Assembly (NCBI GenBank): GCA_017479485.1
Contig: JAFVCC010000051.1
Location: 1 to 43,892, forward strand
Reading direction: 5' to 3'
DNA from: Bacilli bacterium
Lineage (GTDB): Bacteria; Bacillota_I; Bacilli_A; RFN20; CAG-826
Length of the DNA stretch: 43,892 nt
The stretch's first letter is position 1. Each line of letters starts with the position of its first letter. The translations under genes and the position numbers were made by a program. Positions 1 to 7,136 of this stretch are shown piece after piece. The notes beneath the pieces were generated by a model. The model did not search any database. It saw only the letters and a program-made list of their open reading frames with translations, and was not told the origin of the DNA.

Positions 1-1
1 G

Positions 2-151
2 TTCCGCTATTACGAAACGGGGAAACCGAATAGGTTTTGGGTCGCGCCGGATAACCTAGAACCGGAGGCATTCAAAAAGCCCAGCTGGAAACGGCTCGCC
101 AAAAAGGGGCGGAAGCTAAATGCCAAAATGAAGGAAAACATAGGCAAATAG
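2..151 (+). CDS. C-terminal end of an unrecognised protein (5' part outside window)
   Basis: An open frame runs in from the left edge and stops at TAG 149-151, giving 49 residues of a C-terminus. It begins FRYYETGKPNRFWVAPDNLE and ends in a very lysine-rich basic tail (KRLAKKGRKLNAKMKENIGK). I do not recognise the family. The basic tail would suit a nucleic-acid-binding protein. The sequence just after the stop (a perfect inverted repeat, then a long hairpin sharing an 11-bp direct repeat) resembles the end of an insertion sequence, so a transposase C-terminus is possible, but no catalytic motif lies within the window to show it. The reading frame itself is well supported by lack of stops up to the edge; function is unknown. 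Confidence 0.5.
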   Translation, partial: FRYYETGKPNRFWVAPDNLEPEAFKKPSWKRLAKKGRKLNAKMKENIGK

Positions 152-156
152 GTTTT

Positions 157-177
157 CGAACAATCTAAGATTGTTCG
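157..177. repeat. Perfect 10-bp inverted repeat with 1-bp centre
   Basis: CGAACAATCT, one A, then AGATTGTTCG. It begins 6 bases after the stop codon of the left-edge gene. There is no T-run after it, so it is a poor intrinsic terminator. It could be an operator-like site or part of a mobile-element end; the 11-mer GTTTTCGAACA that covers its left part (152-162) recurs at 240-250. Confidence 0.5.
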
Positions 178-202
178 TTAACTCCCAACAAGAAATCACA
201 AC

Positions 203-260
203 AAAAAGGGCTGTCCTTTTTGCTCATTTTATTTCATGAGTTTTCGAACAGCCCCTTTTT
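203..260. terminator. Long hairpin, bidirectional terminator or mobile-element end
   Basis: AAAAAGGGCTGTCC (203-216) pairs with GAACAGCCCCTTTTT (246-260) with a small bulge, and an inner CTCAT/ATGAG stem lies within. The A-run on the left and T-run on the right make it a plausible terminator on both strands. Hairpins of this GGGCTGT...ACAGCCC kind also occur at insertion-sequence ends, which would fit the unknown gene fragment to the left. Confidence 0.55.
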
Positions 261-324
261 AACATTCGCCTAATGGGCAAGACAAGGAACCGAAGAATTT
301 TCCTAGGCGCCTCCGCAATTCTTT

Positions 325-353
325 TTGATCGCCCCAGGGTTAGCTGCTAAGCT
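325..353 (+). promoter_or_regulatory. Promoter giving a near-leaderless transcript for the DUF2075 gene
   Basis: TTGATC (325-330), 17-bp spacer, TAAGCT (348-353), then 10 bases to ATG 364. There is no Shine-Dalgarno sequence before this ATG. Transcription would begin only a few bases before the start codon. Confidence 0.45.
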
Positions 354-363
354 AATGTGAGTT

Positions 364-2607
364 ATGATCCAGGTTGAAAAACAAGCCCCATTAGGAACTG
401 GGGCAATCCTTAACGGCATCGCCTATTATTGCGACACCATCGAAGCGTTTTTGCTCACCAAAGGCGGGGACATCCTCGACCGCCTGCTCCGCGCGACGCC
501 GATGGAAGACCTTCATCTAGAGGAGCAAAAATATGCCTGGCGCGAGGAGATCCGCTGCCTGCAAGCAAGGCTTAAGGAACTCGGCGCGAAAGGCTATGTC
601 GTTTTTGAATACAACATCGTCCGCATGGCCAAGCGCATCGACGTGGTTTTGCTGCTCCGTAACGTCGTTTATTCCCTCGAATTCAAGGTAGGGCAGAAAT
701 ACGCTCCCGAAAGCATCGAGCAAGCCCTCGATTACGCTCTTCGCTTGCGCAGTTTCCACAAGATGAGCCAGGACATGTATATTTGCCCTGTCCTCATCGC
801 CACCGAGGAGAATGACTCCTTCTTTAATCCTTATGAAGACGGCAGCAAAACCATCGGCTTGCAGAAGACCAACGACAAGAAACTTGGCCAGATCATCGAA
901 CGTATTGATAAAGCTTATGGCTGCGACGACGATTTCGACTTCAACCGCTGGTTCTATTCCGAATACCACCCAAGCCCAAGCATCGTCGAAGCGGCGGTGG
1001 ACGCCTTTAACTCGGTCCCCGTCTCCTCGATCGCCCATAGCGAGGCCGGGCAAGAAGGCATCGACTCGTGCGTGGCCTCGGTGAACGAAGTCATCGAATA
1101 CGCAAAACGCGAAAAGAAGAAGTGCCTTTGCTTCGTCACCGGCGTGCCTGGGGCGGGTAAGACGCTTGTGGGCTTAGATATCGCCGCGCAGCATAGCGAC
1201 ATCAAAGATGACCTCTACTCGGTATATATCTCAGGCAATGGCCCGCTGGTCGATGTCTTGCAGGAAGCTTTGGCCAAAGCTTGGCTTGAAGCCGAACGCG
1301 TCAAATCCAAAGCGGAAGGAAGAAGGGAAGCCAGCGCCCTCATCCAAGACGCCTACGAATTCCGTAACCATTACCTCAATTCCCCCGAAACTCCCTACGA
1401 GAAAATCCTCATCTTCGACGAAGCCCAGCGCGTCTGGAACAAGGAAAAAGTGGATAACTTCTACTTGGAACGCAAGAAAGGCGACGAAACCACCTTACCG
1501 AATGCCTCCGAGGCGGAACTTGCCATCCGCTTCATGGACCGTCACAAAGATTGGGCCGTCATCGTCTGCCTCGTCGGCTTAGGACAAGACATCCATAATG
1601 GCGAAACCGGGGTCTTTGGCTGGTTCCACGCCATCTTGGACCGTTATCACGATTGGGAGGCGTTCTATTCGCCCTTCCTTTTCGGCAGCAGCGTTACCGA
1701 TGAGGCGGAAAAGCTCGCGATCTCTTCCTTCCCGGGATCAAAAGAAGTGCCGGGCCTACACCTCAAAGTGTCCGTGCGTTCCTTCCGCGCGGAAAAAGTC
1801 AGCTCCTTCGTCAACGACCTCGTCGACGGACATGGGACCGGCGCGAAGGAAGCTTTGCCCGACATCCAAGGCAAATACCCGATCTATGTCACCCGTGATT
1901 TAGAAACCGCCAAGCGCTGGCTCCGCGATAAGAAAGTCGGCTCGCAGCGCATCGGCATGATCGCCTCTAGCGCCGCCAAAGACTCTGTTTCTAACGGCAT
2001 CGACGTCCCTGGAAGGTTCTTCACTTGGCCCGATTGGTTTCTCAAAAGCGGGGCAGATGACCCCTCTTCCTCCAATTCTCTCTCCTTCGCCGCGAGCGAA
2101 TTCAATATTCAGGGCCTCGAGATCGATTGGGCCTTGGTCTATTGGGGCGCGGATTTCCGTTATGAGGAGGGCGACTTCATCCAATATGTCCTCCATTACC
2201 GTCGTCCCCGCCAGGTATGGGACCGCGCGTTAGAAAGTAAATTCCGCAACTCCACCGCGGAAGAGAAGGCGCGCTGGATTCGCAACGCCTACCGCGTCAA
2301 CTTGACCCGCGCAAGGCAAGGCATGGTGATCTATGTTCCTTATGGAAGCGATGATCCTTTAGACGTGAATTACCATGGCAATTATGACGGCGTCTATGAA
2401 TACTTGACGAAAGAAATCGGGCTACCTACTCTTGATGGGGTGGTGATTGCCACCAAAGGGGAGGGCTATAAGATGGCGGGTCCCGACATGAAACGCATTC
2501 AAGAGAAACTGCTTCAGCTCAAAACCCTCTACGAAAGTGGAGCCCTATCCGAAAAGGATTATGAGTCCCGGAAGAGCATGGTCCTCGATAACTGGTTACA
2601 AGAATGA
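364..2607 (+). CDS. Schlafen-group-3-type (DUF2075) helicase with nuclease-like N-terminus
   Basis: 747 residues. An SF1-type helicase core is clear: Walker A GVPGAGKT at 260-267, Walker B IFDEAQR at 350-356, a VRSF motif near 470, the motif-V-like stretch EFNIQGLEIDWALVYWGADF and the motif-VI-like NLTRARQGMVIYVP near the end. This is the pattern of the DUF2075/Schlafen group 3 family, ATP-driven DNA/RNA helicases. Before it, D93 and E106-F-K108 in a strand-rich context look like a PD-(D/E)XK nuclease site. The last ~45 residues (LKTLYESGALSEKDYESRKS) resemble a SHOCT oligomerisation domain. The start at 364 has no ribosome site but sits 10 bases after a -10 box. The stop overlaps the NUDIX gene start by 4 bases, so the two are cotranscribed. 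A role in defence or nucleic-acid repair is inferred from the domain set; no experiment is implied. Confidence 0.8.
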   Translation: MIQVEKQAPLGTGAILNGIAYYCDTIEAFLLTKGGDILDRLLRATPMEDLHLEEQKYAWREEIRCLQARLKELGAKGYVVFEYNIVRMAKRIDVVLLLRNVVYSLEFKVGQKYAPESIEQALDYALRLRSFHKMSQDMYICPVLIATEENDSFFNPYEDGSKTIGLQKTNDKKLGQIIERIDKAYGCDDDFDFNRWFYSEYHPSPSIVEAAVDAFNSVPVSSIAHSEAGQEGIDSCVASVNEVIEYAKREKKKCLCFVTGVPGAGKTLVGLDIAAQHSDIKDDLYSVYISGNGPLVDVLQEALAKAWLEAERVKSKAEGRREASALIQDAYEFRNHYLNSPETPYEKILIFDEAQRVWNKEKVDNFYLERKKGDETTLPNASEAELAIRFMDRHKDWAVIVCLVGLGQDIHNGETGVFGWFHAILDRYHDWEAFYSPFLFGSSVTDEAEKLAISSFPGSKEVPGLHLKVSVRSFRAEKVSSFVNDLVDGHGTGAKEALPDIQGKYPIYVTRDLETAKRWLRDKKVGSQRIGMIASSAAKDSVSNGIDVPGRFFTWPDWFLKSGADDPSSSNSLSFAASEFNIQGLEIDWALVYWGADFRYEEGDFIQYVLHYRRPRQVWDRALESKFRNSTAEEKARWIRNAYRVNLTRARQGMVIYVPYGSDDPLDVNYHGNYDGVYEYLTKEIGLPTLDGVVIATKGEGYKMAGPDMKRIQEKLLQLKTLYESGALSEKDYESRKSMVLDNWLQE

Positions 2608-2993
2608 AGACATTACGAGTCGTCGCAGCATATATAGAGAAAGACGGCTGCATTTTCGCCGCAAAACGCGCCTATGGATTCCTCAAAGGAAGATGGGAAT
2701 TCCCCGGTGGCAAAATCGAAGCGGGGGAGACCCCGGAAGAGGCGATCGTTAGGGAAATCAAGGAGGAACTCGATACCGACATCGCCGTCGATGGCTTCTT
2801 CATCAACGTTCAATATGACTATCCGGAGTTCCATCTCGACATGGATGTCTTTCGTTGCCACGTGATCGGAGGAAGGCTGGAAGTGAATCCAGAGATCCAT
2901 GGTGAAGAAGCCTTCATCCCTAAGGAATCGCTGCTTGAGGAGCAGTGGTGCCCGGCGGATGAAATCATCGCGAAACGGATCGTTCAAGGGTAA
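2604..2993 (+). CDS. NUDIX hydrolase (MutT-like)
   Basis: 129 residues, with a NUDIX box at 36-58: G36-x5-E42-x7-R50-E51-I-x-E54-E55, the metal-binding helix that hydrolyses nucleoside diphosphates linked to another group. The usual glycine after the EE pair is aspartate (D57). WEFPGGKIEAGE and the short length match the MutT/CTP-pyrophosphohydrolase branch, which cleans oxidised or non-canonical nucleotides. The start ATG overlaps the previous stop (ATGA), which implies translational coupling to the DUF2075 protein. Substrate cannot be read from sequence. Because an ADP-ribosylglycohydrolase follows, ADP-ribose is also conceivable. A weak ACGGC/GCCGT hairpin follows at 3032-3046. Confidence 0.88.
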   Translation: MKTLRVVAAYIEKDGCIFAAKRAYGFLKGRWEFPGGKIEAGETPEEAIVREIKEELDTDIAVDGFFINVQYDYPEFHLDMDVFRCHVIGGRLEVNPEIHGEEAFIPKESLLEEQWCPADEIIAKRIVQG

Positions 2994-3086
2994 TCAGCTA
3001 TCTCCGCAAATTATGGATAAAACGGAAAATAACGGCTTTTTGCCGTGAATTTTGCGCAATTTTAGTTCATTTAAGCTTTCTTGTTA

Positions 3087-3113
3087 TTGCGAAAAACGCG
3101 ATTTTGTTATCCT
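3087..3113 (+). promoter_or_regulatory. Candidate promoter for the ADP-ribosylglycohydrolase gene
   Basis: TTGCGA (3087-3092), a short 15-bp spacer, then TATCCT (3108-3113), 33 bases before the ATG. A-T-rich surroundings support it; the spacing is below the usual 17. An upstream TTG codon at 3081 falls inside this promoter, which argues against the longer reading frame being used. Confidence 0.35.
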
Positions 3114-3146
3114 CTTAATATAGATATAACGCGAGGAGGTTTTCCC

Positions 3147-4253
3147 ATGTCCAACTACAAAACCATGATTTCCCTTCATTCTTATAATGGCACCTTAGGC
3201 GCCGCGATCGGCGACGTCTATGGGTCTTACTACGAATTCCAGCATGGACCCAAAACCCCAAAGCATGAGATCCGCATCCATGAATCCTCATGCTTCACCG
3301 ACGATACTGTCCTCACCGCTGCCGTTGCGGATTACCTCAAACGTAAGACGTCGGGGGAAAACGTGTCTCCGACGCAAGTCGTCCAAGCCTGGGCGCGGAA
3401 ATATGCCGATGCCGGATATGGCGGCTATTTCCGTTATCACTGGCTTTATAACGACGATCCGAAACCCTATAACTCCTTTGGCAACGGCTCGGCGATGCGG
3501 GTCTCTTCCGTCGCCTATTTCGCCAATGATTTAAAGGAAGTTGAGGAACTCGCGACGGAAGTGACCGCGATTACCCATAACCATCCTGAAGGCATCAAAG
3601 GAGCGGTGGTCATCGCCACCGCCATCTTCATGGCCTTCAATGGAGCCTCCCGCGAGGAGATTGGTAACTATGCTTCAAAGCGTTACGACCTCAATCTGGA
3701 TTACGATGCCATGATGAAAGAACTCGGCCATGGCGAAGAAATCTGCCAAGTCACCGTACCCCAAGCGCTTTGGTGCTTCCTCCATAGCGATTCCTTCGAG
3801 GACTGCCTTAGGCTATGCCTTCATCTACGCTTCGACGCGGATACGTTAGCCGCGATTGCTTGTCCTATCGCTGAAGCCTTCTATAAAGAGATACCCGAAG
3901 AGTTTATACTCGAGACTAAAGCGAGGCTGCCTCAAGATATCCTTGCCGCGTTAGAAAGCGTGCCCAAGGCAACTAAATATTGCCTAGAGCAGGGGCATAG
4001 TCCGTCGTTAGAGAATTATTGCCTTGTTTTTGCCGCGTTTCCCTTGGGCGGGAAAAGAGAAAACGCCAATGGGAAAAGCAGCGCAAACTTAGCCTTTTAC
4101 AGCGCAAACTTAAATGTCCTACGCAAAAAACGTCGAAGTGGTGGGATGAACTCTGATCATTTATCGAAGCGAAAGACCATAGCCCCTGTCGAGCCGCGTC
4201 AATTCCGCTTAAGCGCGATTAGTAAAGGGAGGAATCAATCTCTCCCTTCCTGA
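3147..4253 (+). CDS. ADP-ribosylglycohydrolase (DraG/ARH family) with abnormal C-terminal tail
   Basis: 368 residues from ATG 3147, chosen because a strong GAGGAGG lies 7 bases before it. The family removes ADP-ribose from proteins or other acceptors using a binuclear metal site. The motifs are present: GAAIGDVYGS near the N-terminus, CFTDDTVLT (TDDT metal ligands), GNGSAMR, THNHPEG, and the late DADTLAAI ligands. In the last motif the usual GGDxDT is RFDADT, losing the glycines but keeping the aspartates. The family fold normally ends about 280 residues in; the final ~85 residues (from about KRENANGK) look like translated non-coding DNA. They include a 13-bp direct repeat and run into the end of a decayed gene on the other strand, so the native stop has probably been lost. 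The enzyme core may still be active. Confidence 0.85.
   Translation: MSNYKTMISLHSYNGTLGAAIGDVYGSYYEFQHGPKTPKHEIRIHESSCFTDDTVLTAAVADYLKRKTSGENVSPTQVVQAWARKYADAGYGGYFRYHWLYNDDPKPYNSFGNGSAMRVSSVAYFANDLKEVEELATEVTAITHNHPEGIKGAVVIATAIFMAFNGASREEIGNYASKRYDLNLDYDAMMKELGHGEEICQVTVPQALWCFLHSDSFEDCLRLCLHLRFDADTLAAIACPIAEAFYKEIPEEFILETKARLPQDILAALESVPKATKYCLEQGHSPSLENYCLVFAAFPLGGKRENANGKSSANLAFYSANLNVLRKKRRSGGMNSDHLSKRKTIAPVEPRQFRLSAISKGRNQSLPS
4079..4112 (+). repeat. 13-bp direct repeat CAGCGCAAACTTA, period 21 bp
   Basis: Copies at 4079-4091 and 4100-4112, within the anomalous tail of the ADP-ribosylglycohydrolase frame. It marks the start of the rearranged stretch and may be a relic of inserted DNA. 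Confidence 0.6.
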
Positions 4254-4615
4254 GCTAAAGGTTTTCTTCGCTGCTCCAGCAAGCAGTAGAAGTTCATGAG
4301 CCAGCTTACCCCCAATATGCCTATCGGATCAACAACGCGAAGAATAACGACACCGTGTTTGATGGTTACCCATTCCCTTGATGCCATGCCAGCTTAACGT
4401 AGCAATATCGCTTTGTTTTTTTGGAATAACATGCCGATAGCAAAAAGAAGGAAGAGGTAAAAAGAGGAAATGGGGAGGGATTTACGGAGATTTCCGCTCA
4501 TTTTGGCCTCCAAACTAGGATTAATTGTTCTCCCATTAAAACGACGGAAACAAAGCGTAAGCAGGGGAGACATCGGAACGCGAAGCCACTCAAAGTCCCC
4601 AAAGCAAGGAGCAAA
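4235..4615 (-). pseudogene. Decayed 3' half of a paralogue of the 16762-17586 membrane protein
   Basis: Read on the minus strand, the end of this stretch gives VDPIGILGVSWLMNFYCLLE and then QRRKPLAQEGRD before a stop at 4235-4237. It parallels FIPMGLLGLSGLMSLYHLLE and then KRKALAIEER at the end of the intact gene at 16762-17586. Nucleotide similarity runs along about 360 bases (for example GAAGAATAACGACACCG and GGGAGGGATTTACGGAGATTTCC appear in both places) but is broken by indels, and it stops near 4615, so the first half is missing. No continuous frame remains. It converges with, and slightly overlaps, the end of the ADP-ribosylglycohydrolase frame. Same orientation as the intact copy, so the two form an imperfect direct repeat around the glycosidase cluster. 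Confidence 0.85.
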
Positions 4616-4848
4616 TTAGTCGTCGCGGAGCGGCGGAAATGCAACACGCAACGAGGGAAATCTTTTATCTGTCTTTTCTATAGAAGGACGCTTCAAATCA
4701 GAAAACATCCAAAATGGAAATTGCATTTCACGTCGCAAAAATATCGCTTCGCGTCGATTGGTCTTTCTAATGGAGTGCCTGCTTCTTATTCTTTTTCCGC
4801 GCAAGCGCATTAGATGTGTACTCCCGCGTTCGCTGCGAAATAATAGTA
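4616..4848. other. Intergenic stretch before the two-component genes
   Basis: No convincing gene. It should hold the promoter of the LytTR regulator, but I see no clear -35/-10 pair. A GTG at 4816 would extend the regulator by 11 residues that match nothing in the family, so the ATG at 4849 is preferred. The stretch is more A-T rich than its neighbours. Confidence 0.5.
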
Positions 4849-5565
4849 ATGAAAACGATTCGAGTTGCCATCGTAGACGACGAACAGGCTCCAGCCTACC
4901 GTCTTTTTTCATTTCTCAATAATTTCGCGGAGAAACAGGGCTTAAAAATCGATACGGCGGTTTTCGATAAACCCCTCGCCTTCTTGGCCGCGTTCCATTG
5001 CGATTACGACGTTGTCTTCCTCGACATCGAAATGGAGCCGATGAACGGCATCGCATTGGCGAAGAAAATCCGTGAGAAAGACTCCACGGTCTTTTTGATC
5101 TTCGTTACCAACCTCGCCCAATACGCGATCGAAGGCTATAGCGTCTCCGCCTTCGACTACATCCTTAAGCCCGTCGTCGAGAACGCCTTTGAGCTCAAGA
5201 TGTCCCGTCTGCTGAAGAAGCTCTCCGCGGACGTCGAGGAAAAAATCAGCATCCGCACCAACCGGGAAACCCTTGCCGTCGACGTCCACGACATCGAATA
5301 CATCGAGCCGAACAACCACCACGTCATCTACCATTTCGTCGACAAGACCATCGAGTCCTATGAGGCGATGAAAGACGTGGAGAAGCGCCTGCCTCCTCAT
5401 TTTGCCAAGTGCAACCGTTATTACCTCGTCAACATGGCAAGGGTGAGCGCGGTGCGCGGGGATTCGGTATACCTTGGAAAAACGGAACTCAAAATCAGCC
5501 GCAGCGAAAAGAAAGAGTTTTTGAGGAGACTCTCCGATTATCTCAGCGTAAGGGGGTCCCGTTAA
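4849..5565 (+). CDS. LytTR-family response regulator (AgrA-like)
   Basis: 238 residues. The receiver domain (1-~120) has the acidic pair D10/D11 in IVDDEQ, the phospho-acceptor D59 in FLDIEM, T87 in FVTN and K107 in ILKPV. The C-terminal half (~138-238) is a LytTR DNA-binding domain, with IRTNRETLAVDVHDIEYIEP at its start and FAKCNRYYLVNMARVSAV near the end. Such regulators bind pairs of ~9-bp direct repeats about two helical turns apart and control surface or peptide-signalling genes. There is no clear ribosome site before ATG 4849. The stop is 1 base before the sensor kinase start, so the pair is one operon. The glycosidase cluster just downstream is the likely target. No AgrB/AgrD peptide gene is visible nearby. 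Confidence 0.9.
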   Translation: MKTIRVAIVDDEQAPAYRLFSFLNNFAEKQGLKIDTAVFDKPLAFLAAFHCDYDVVFLDIEMEPMNGIALAKKIREKDSTVFLIFVTNLAQYAIEGYSVSAFDYILKPVVENAFELKMSRLLKKLSADVEEKISIRTNRETLAVDVHDIEYIEPNNHHVIYHFVDKTIESYEAMKDVEKRLPPHFAKCNRYYLVNMARVSAVRGDSVYLGKTELKISRSEKKEFLRRLSDYLSVRGSR

Positions 5566-5566
5566 C

Positions 5567-6856
5567 ATGGATGCGAACTATGTCATGGTCGTCATGGCGG
5601 AGATGCTCATCGCGACCGCCTTGTTCAGCCTGTCTTACCCGCGGAGAAAATTATTCGTCGTCCGCGTCAACGTCTCCCTCGGGGCGAGCATCGGCCTCGC
5701 CTACGTCCTTGGGCGCTTCTTGCCCTCGACGTCCATTTTCCGCTTTCTGAACTTCCTGCTGCAGTACGTCCTTTGCTCCGCCTGCGTGCTTTGCTGCTAT
5801 AAGACCAGCATCATCGCCGCGATGCTCTCTGGCGCCCTAGGCTACGCAACCCAGCATTTCGCCTATAACTTTTCCTCTTTTATCGGGGTGTGGTGGAGTT
5901 ATAACAAGGTCGTTACGCTGCCAAACTACTATCTCTACACCCTCTTGACGGACCTAACGTTCAAAGCTCCCGTGTACGTCGGCTTTTATTTCGCCTTCGC
6001 CCGCCCGATCACCGGCGTGGAAATGAAAGGACGGCATCGCGTCGCGGCCATCATCACGGCGATCCTCACCGTTTTGGTGTGCGTGGGCATCAACCGCTTC
6101 GCCCGCGATAACGCCCGACGCGACACCAACACGGTCATCGCGGAATCGCTTTATGCGATGGTGTGCTGCCTTGCTTCGTTATTCATCACCCTCTTCTTGA
6201 GGAAAACCCATGACCTCCGGATGAACGAAGACGTCCTTCGCCATCTTCTCGCCGAAGAGAAGCACCAGCTCGACGTGAAGAAGGAAAACGCGGAATATGT
6301 CCATCTGAAATACCACGATCTCCAAAAGAGGCTTCAGAAGTTCAACGGAAGGCTCTCCCAAGAGGAGATCGGCGAAATCACCGAGGCCATCGCCATCTAT
6401 GATTCCCCGTTTAAAACCGGGAACAAGACCCTCGACGTCATTTTGACTTCCATCCATCAATATTGCATCGGCAAAGGCATCTCGATGACGTTCCTTGGCG
6501 ATGGGGCATCCTTAGGTTTCCTTGAGGAAGGGGAGATGTATTCCTTGGTCGAAAATGCTTTCGATAACGCGATCGAGGCGGTCGCGAATCTGCCCGAAGA
6601 AGCGCGGCAGATTTCGGCGACGCTGCATCGCTCGGGCGACCTCGTGAGCTTCAACGTCGTCAATTTCTTTGAGGGCAGCCTCGCCTTCGACCGCGGCTTG
6701 CCCAAGACCTCCCACGTTGGGGAGCAGGGGTTCCATGGCTATGGCATGGTCTCCATGAAGCACATCGCGGAGAAATACCAGGGCGGCTTGTCCGTCAACG
6801 CGGAAGACAACATCTTCTCTTTAACGGTTTACTTAATCTGCCCCACGGAGGCTTAA
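5567..6856 (+). CDS. GHKL sensor histidine kinase (AgrC/VirS-like), partner of the LytTR regulator
   Basis: 429 residues. The first ~210 form a membrane sensor of about six hydrophobic segments. A helical stretch then carries the phospho-acceptor H250 in YHDLQKR. The HATPase domain of the GHKL type follows, with N330 and N334 in VENAFDNAIEAV and the glycine box GYGMVSMKHIA. This is the AgrC/CitA-like group that usually works with LytTR regulators. The start is supported by AAGGGGG about 11 bases before the ATG, one base after the regulator's stop. The signal sensed is unknown. In the agr system it is a processed peptide, but no peptide precursor or AgrB-type protease is seen here, so a carbohydrate or cell-envelope cue is equally possible. 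Confidence 0.9.
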   Translation: MDANYVMVVMAEMLIATALFSLSYPRRKLFVVRVNVSLGASIGLAYVLGRFLPSTSIFRFLNFLLQYVLCSACVLCCYKTSIIAAMLSGALGYATQHFAYNFSSFIGVWWSYNKVVTLPNYYLYTLLTDLTFKAPVYVGFYFAFARPITGVEMKGRHRVAAIITAILTVLVCVGINRFARDNARRDTNTVIAESLYAMVCCLASLFITLFLRKTHDLRMNEDVLRHLLAEEKHQLDVKKENAEYVHLKYHDLQKRLQKFNGRLSQEEIGEITEAIAIYDSPFKTGNKTLDVILTSIHQYCIGKGISMTFLGDGASLGFLEEGEMYSLVENAFDNAIEAVANLPEEARQISATLHRSGDLVSFNVVNFFEGSLAFDRGLPKTSHVGEQGFHGYGMVSMKHIAEKYQGGLSVNAEDNIFSLTVYLICPTEA

Positions 6857-6896
6857 TTCCGTACTTTTACCCGACTAAAGGCGGAAAAGACCCCAA

Positions 6897-7128
6897 TTTC
6901 TACAATCATTTTTGCAATAGCCTTGTAAATATTTTGCAATTAGGTAGTAAAAATGCCTGCTTTTCGCGTTGCAATTTTGGCCTTCCACGGCGATTCCGTT
7001 TCGTGCAATGAAAGCGGTTTCTACAATTTTCGTAAATCGTGGGAAGAACTTTTTGCGCAGAAGGTTCTTTCCATGGACTTGCGACGGAAGTAGCTGCTCC
7101 GTCGCCCGTCCAAAAAATCTAAGGAGGT
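6897..7128 (+). promoter_or_regulatory. Leader and candidate LytTR operator of the first GH3 gene
   Basis: The 280-base gap 6857-7136 holds no gene. TTTTGCAAT occurs at 6910-6918 and again at 6932-6940, a 22-bp period that fits LytTR binding to two turns of DNA. TGCAAT recurs at 6970-6975 and 7004-7009. TTTCTACAAT is repeated at 6897-6906 and 7018-7027. A strong AAGGAGGT (7121-7128) precedes the GTG start. The repeats are seen; the operator role is inference. Confidence 0.45.
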
Positions 7129-7136
7129 AAACTTAA

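Noticed and set aside
3081-3146. Longer start (TTG 3081) for the ADP-ribosylglycohydrolase
   Set aside because: The extension overlaps the likely promoter, matches nothing, and a strong GAGGAGG precedes ATG 3147.
4849-6856. Full agr-type quorum-sensing system
   Set aside because: Only the AgrA- and AgrC-like parts are present. I looked on both sides for an AgrB-like protease and a small AgrD-like peptide and found none.
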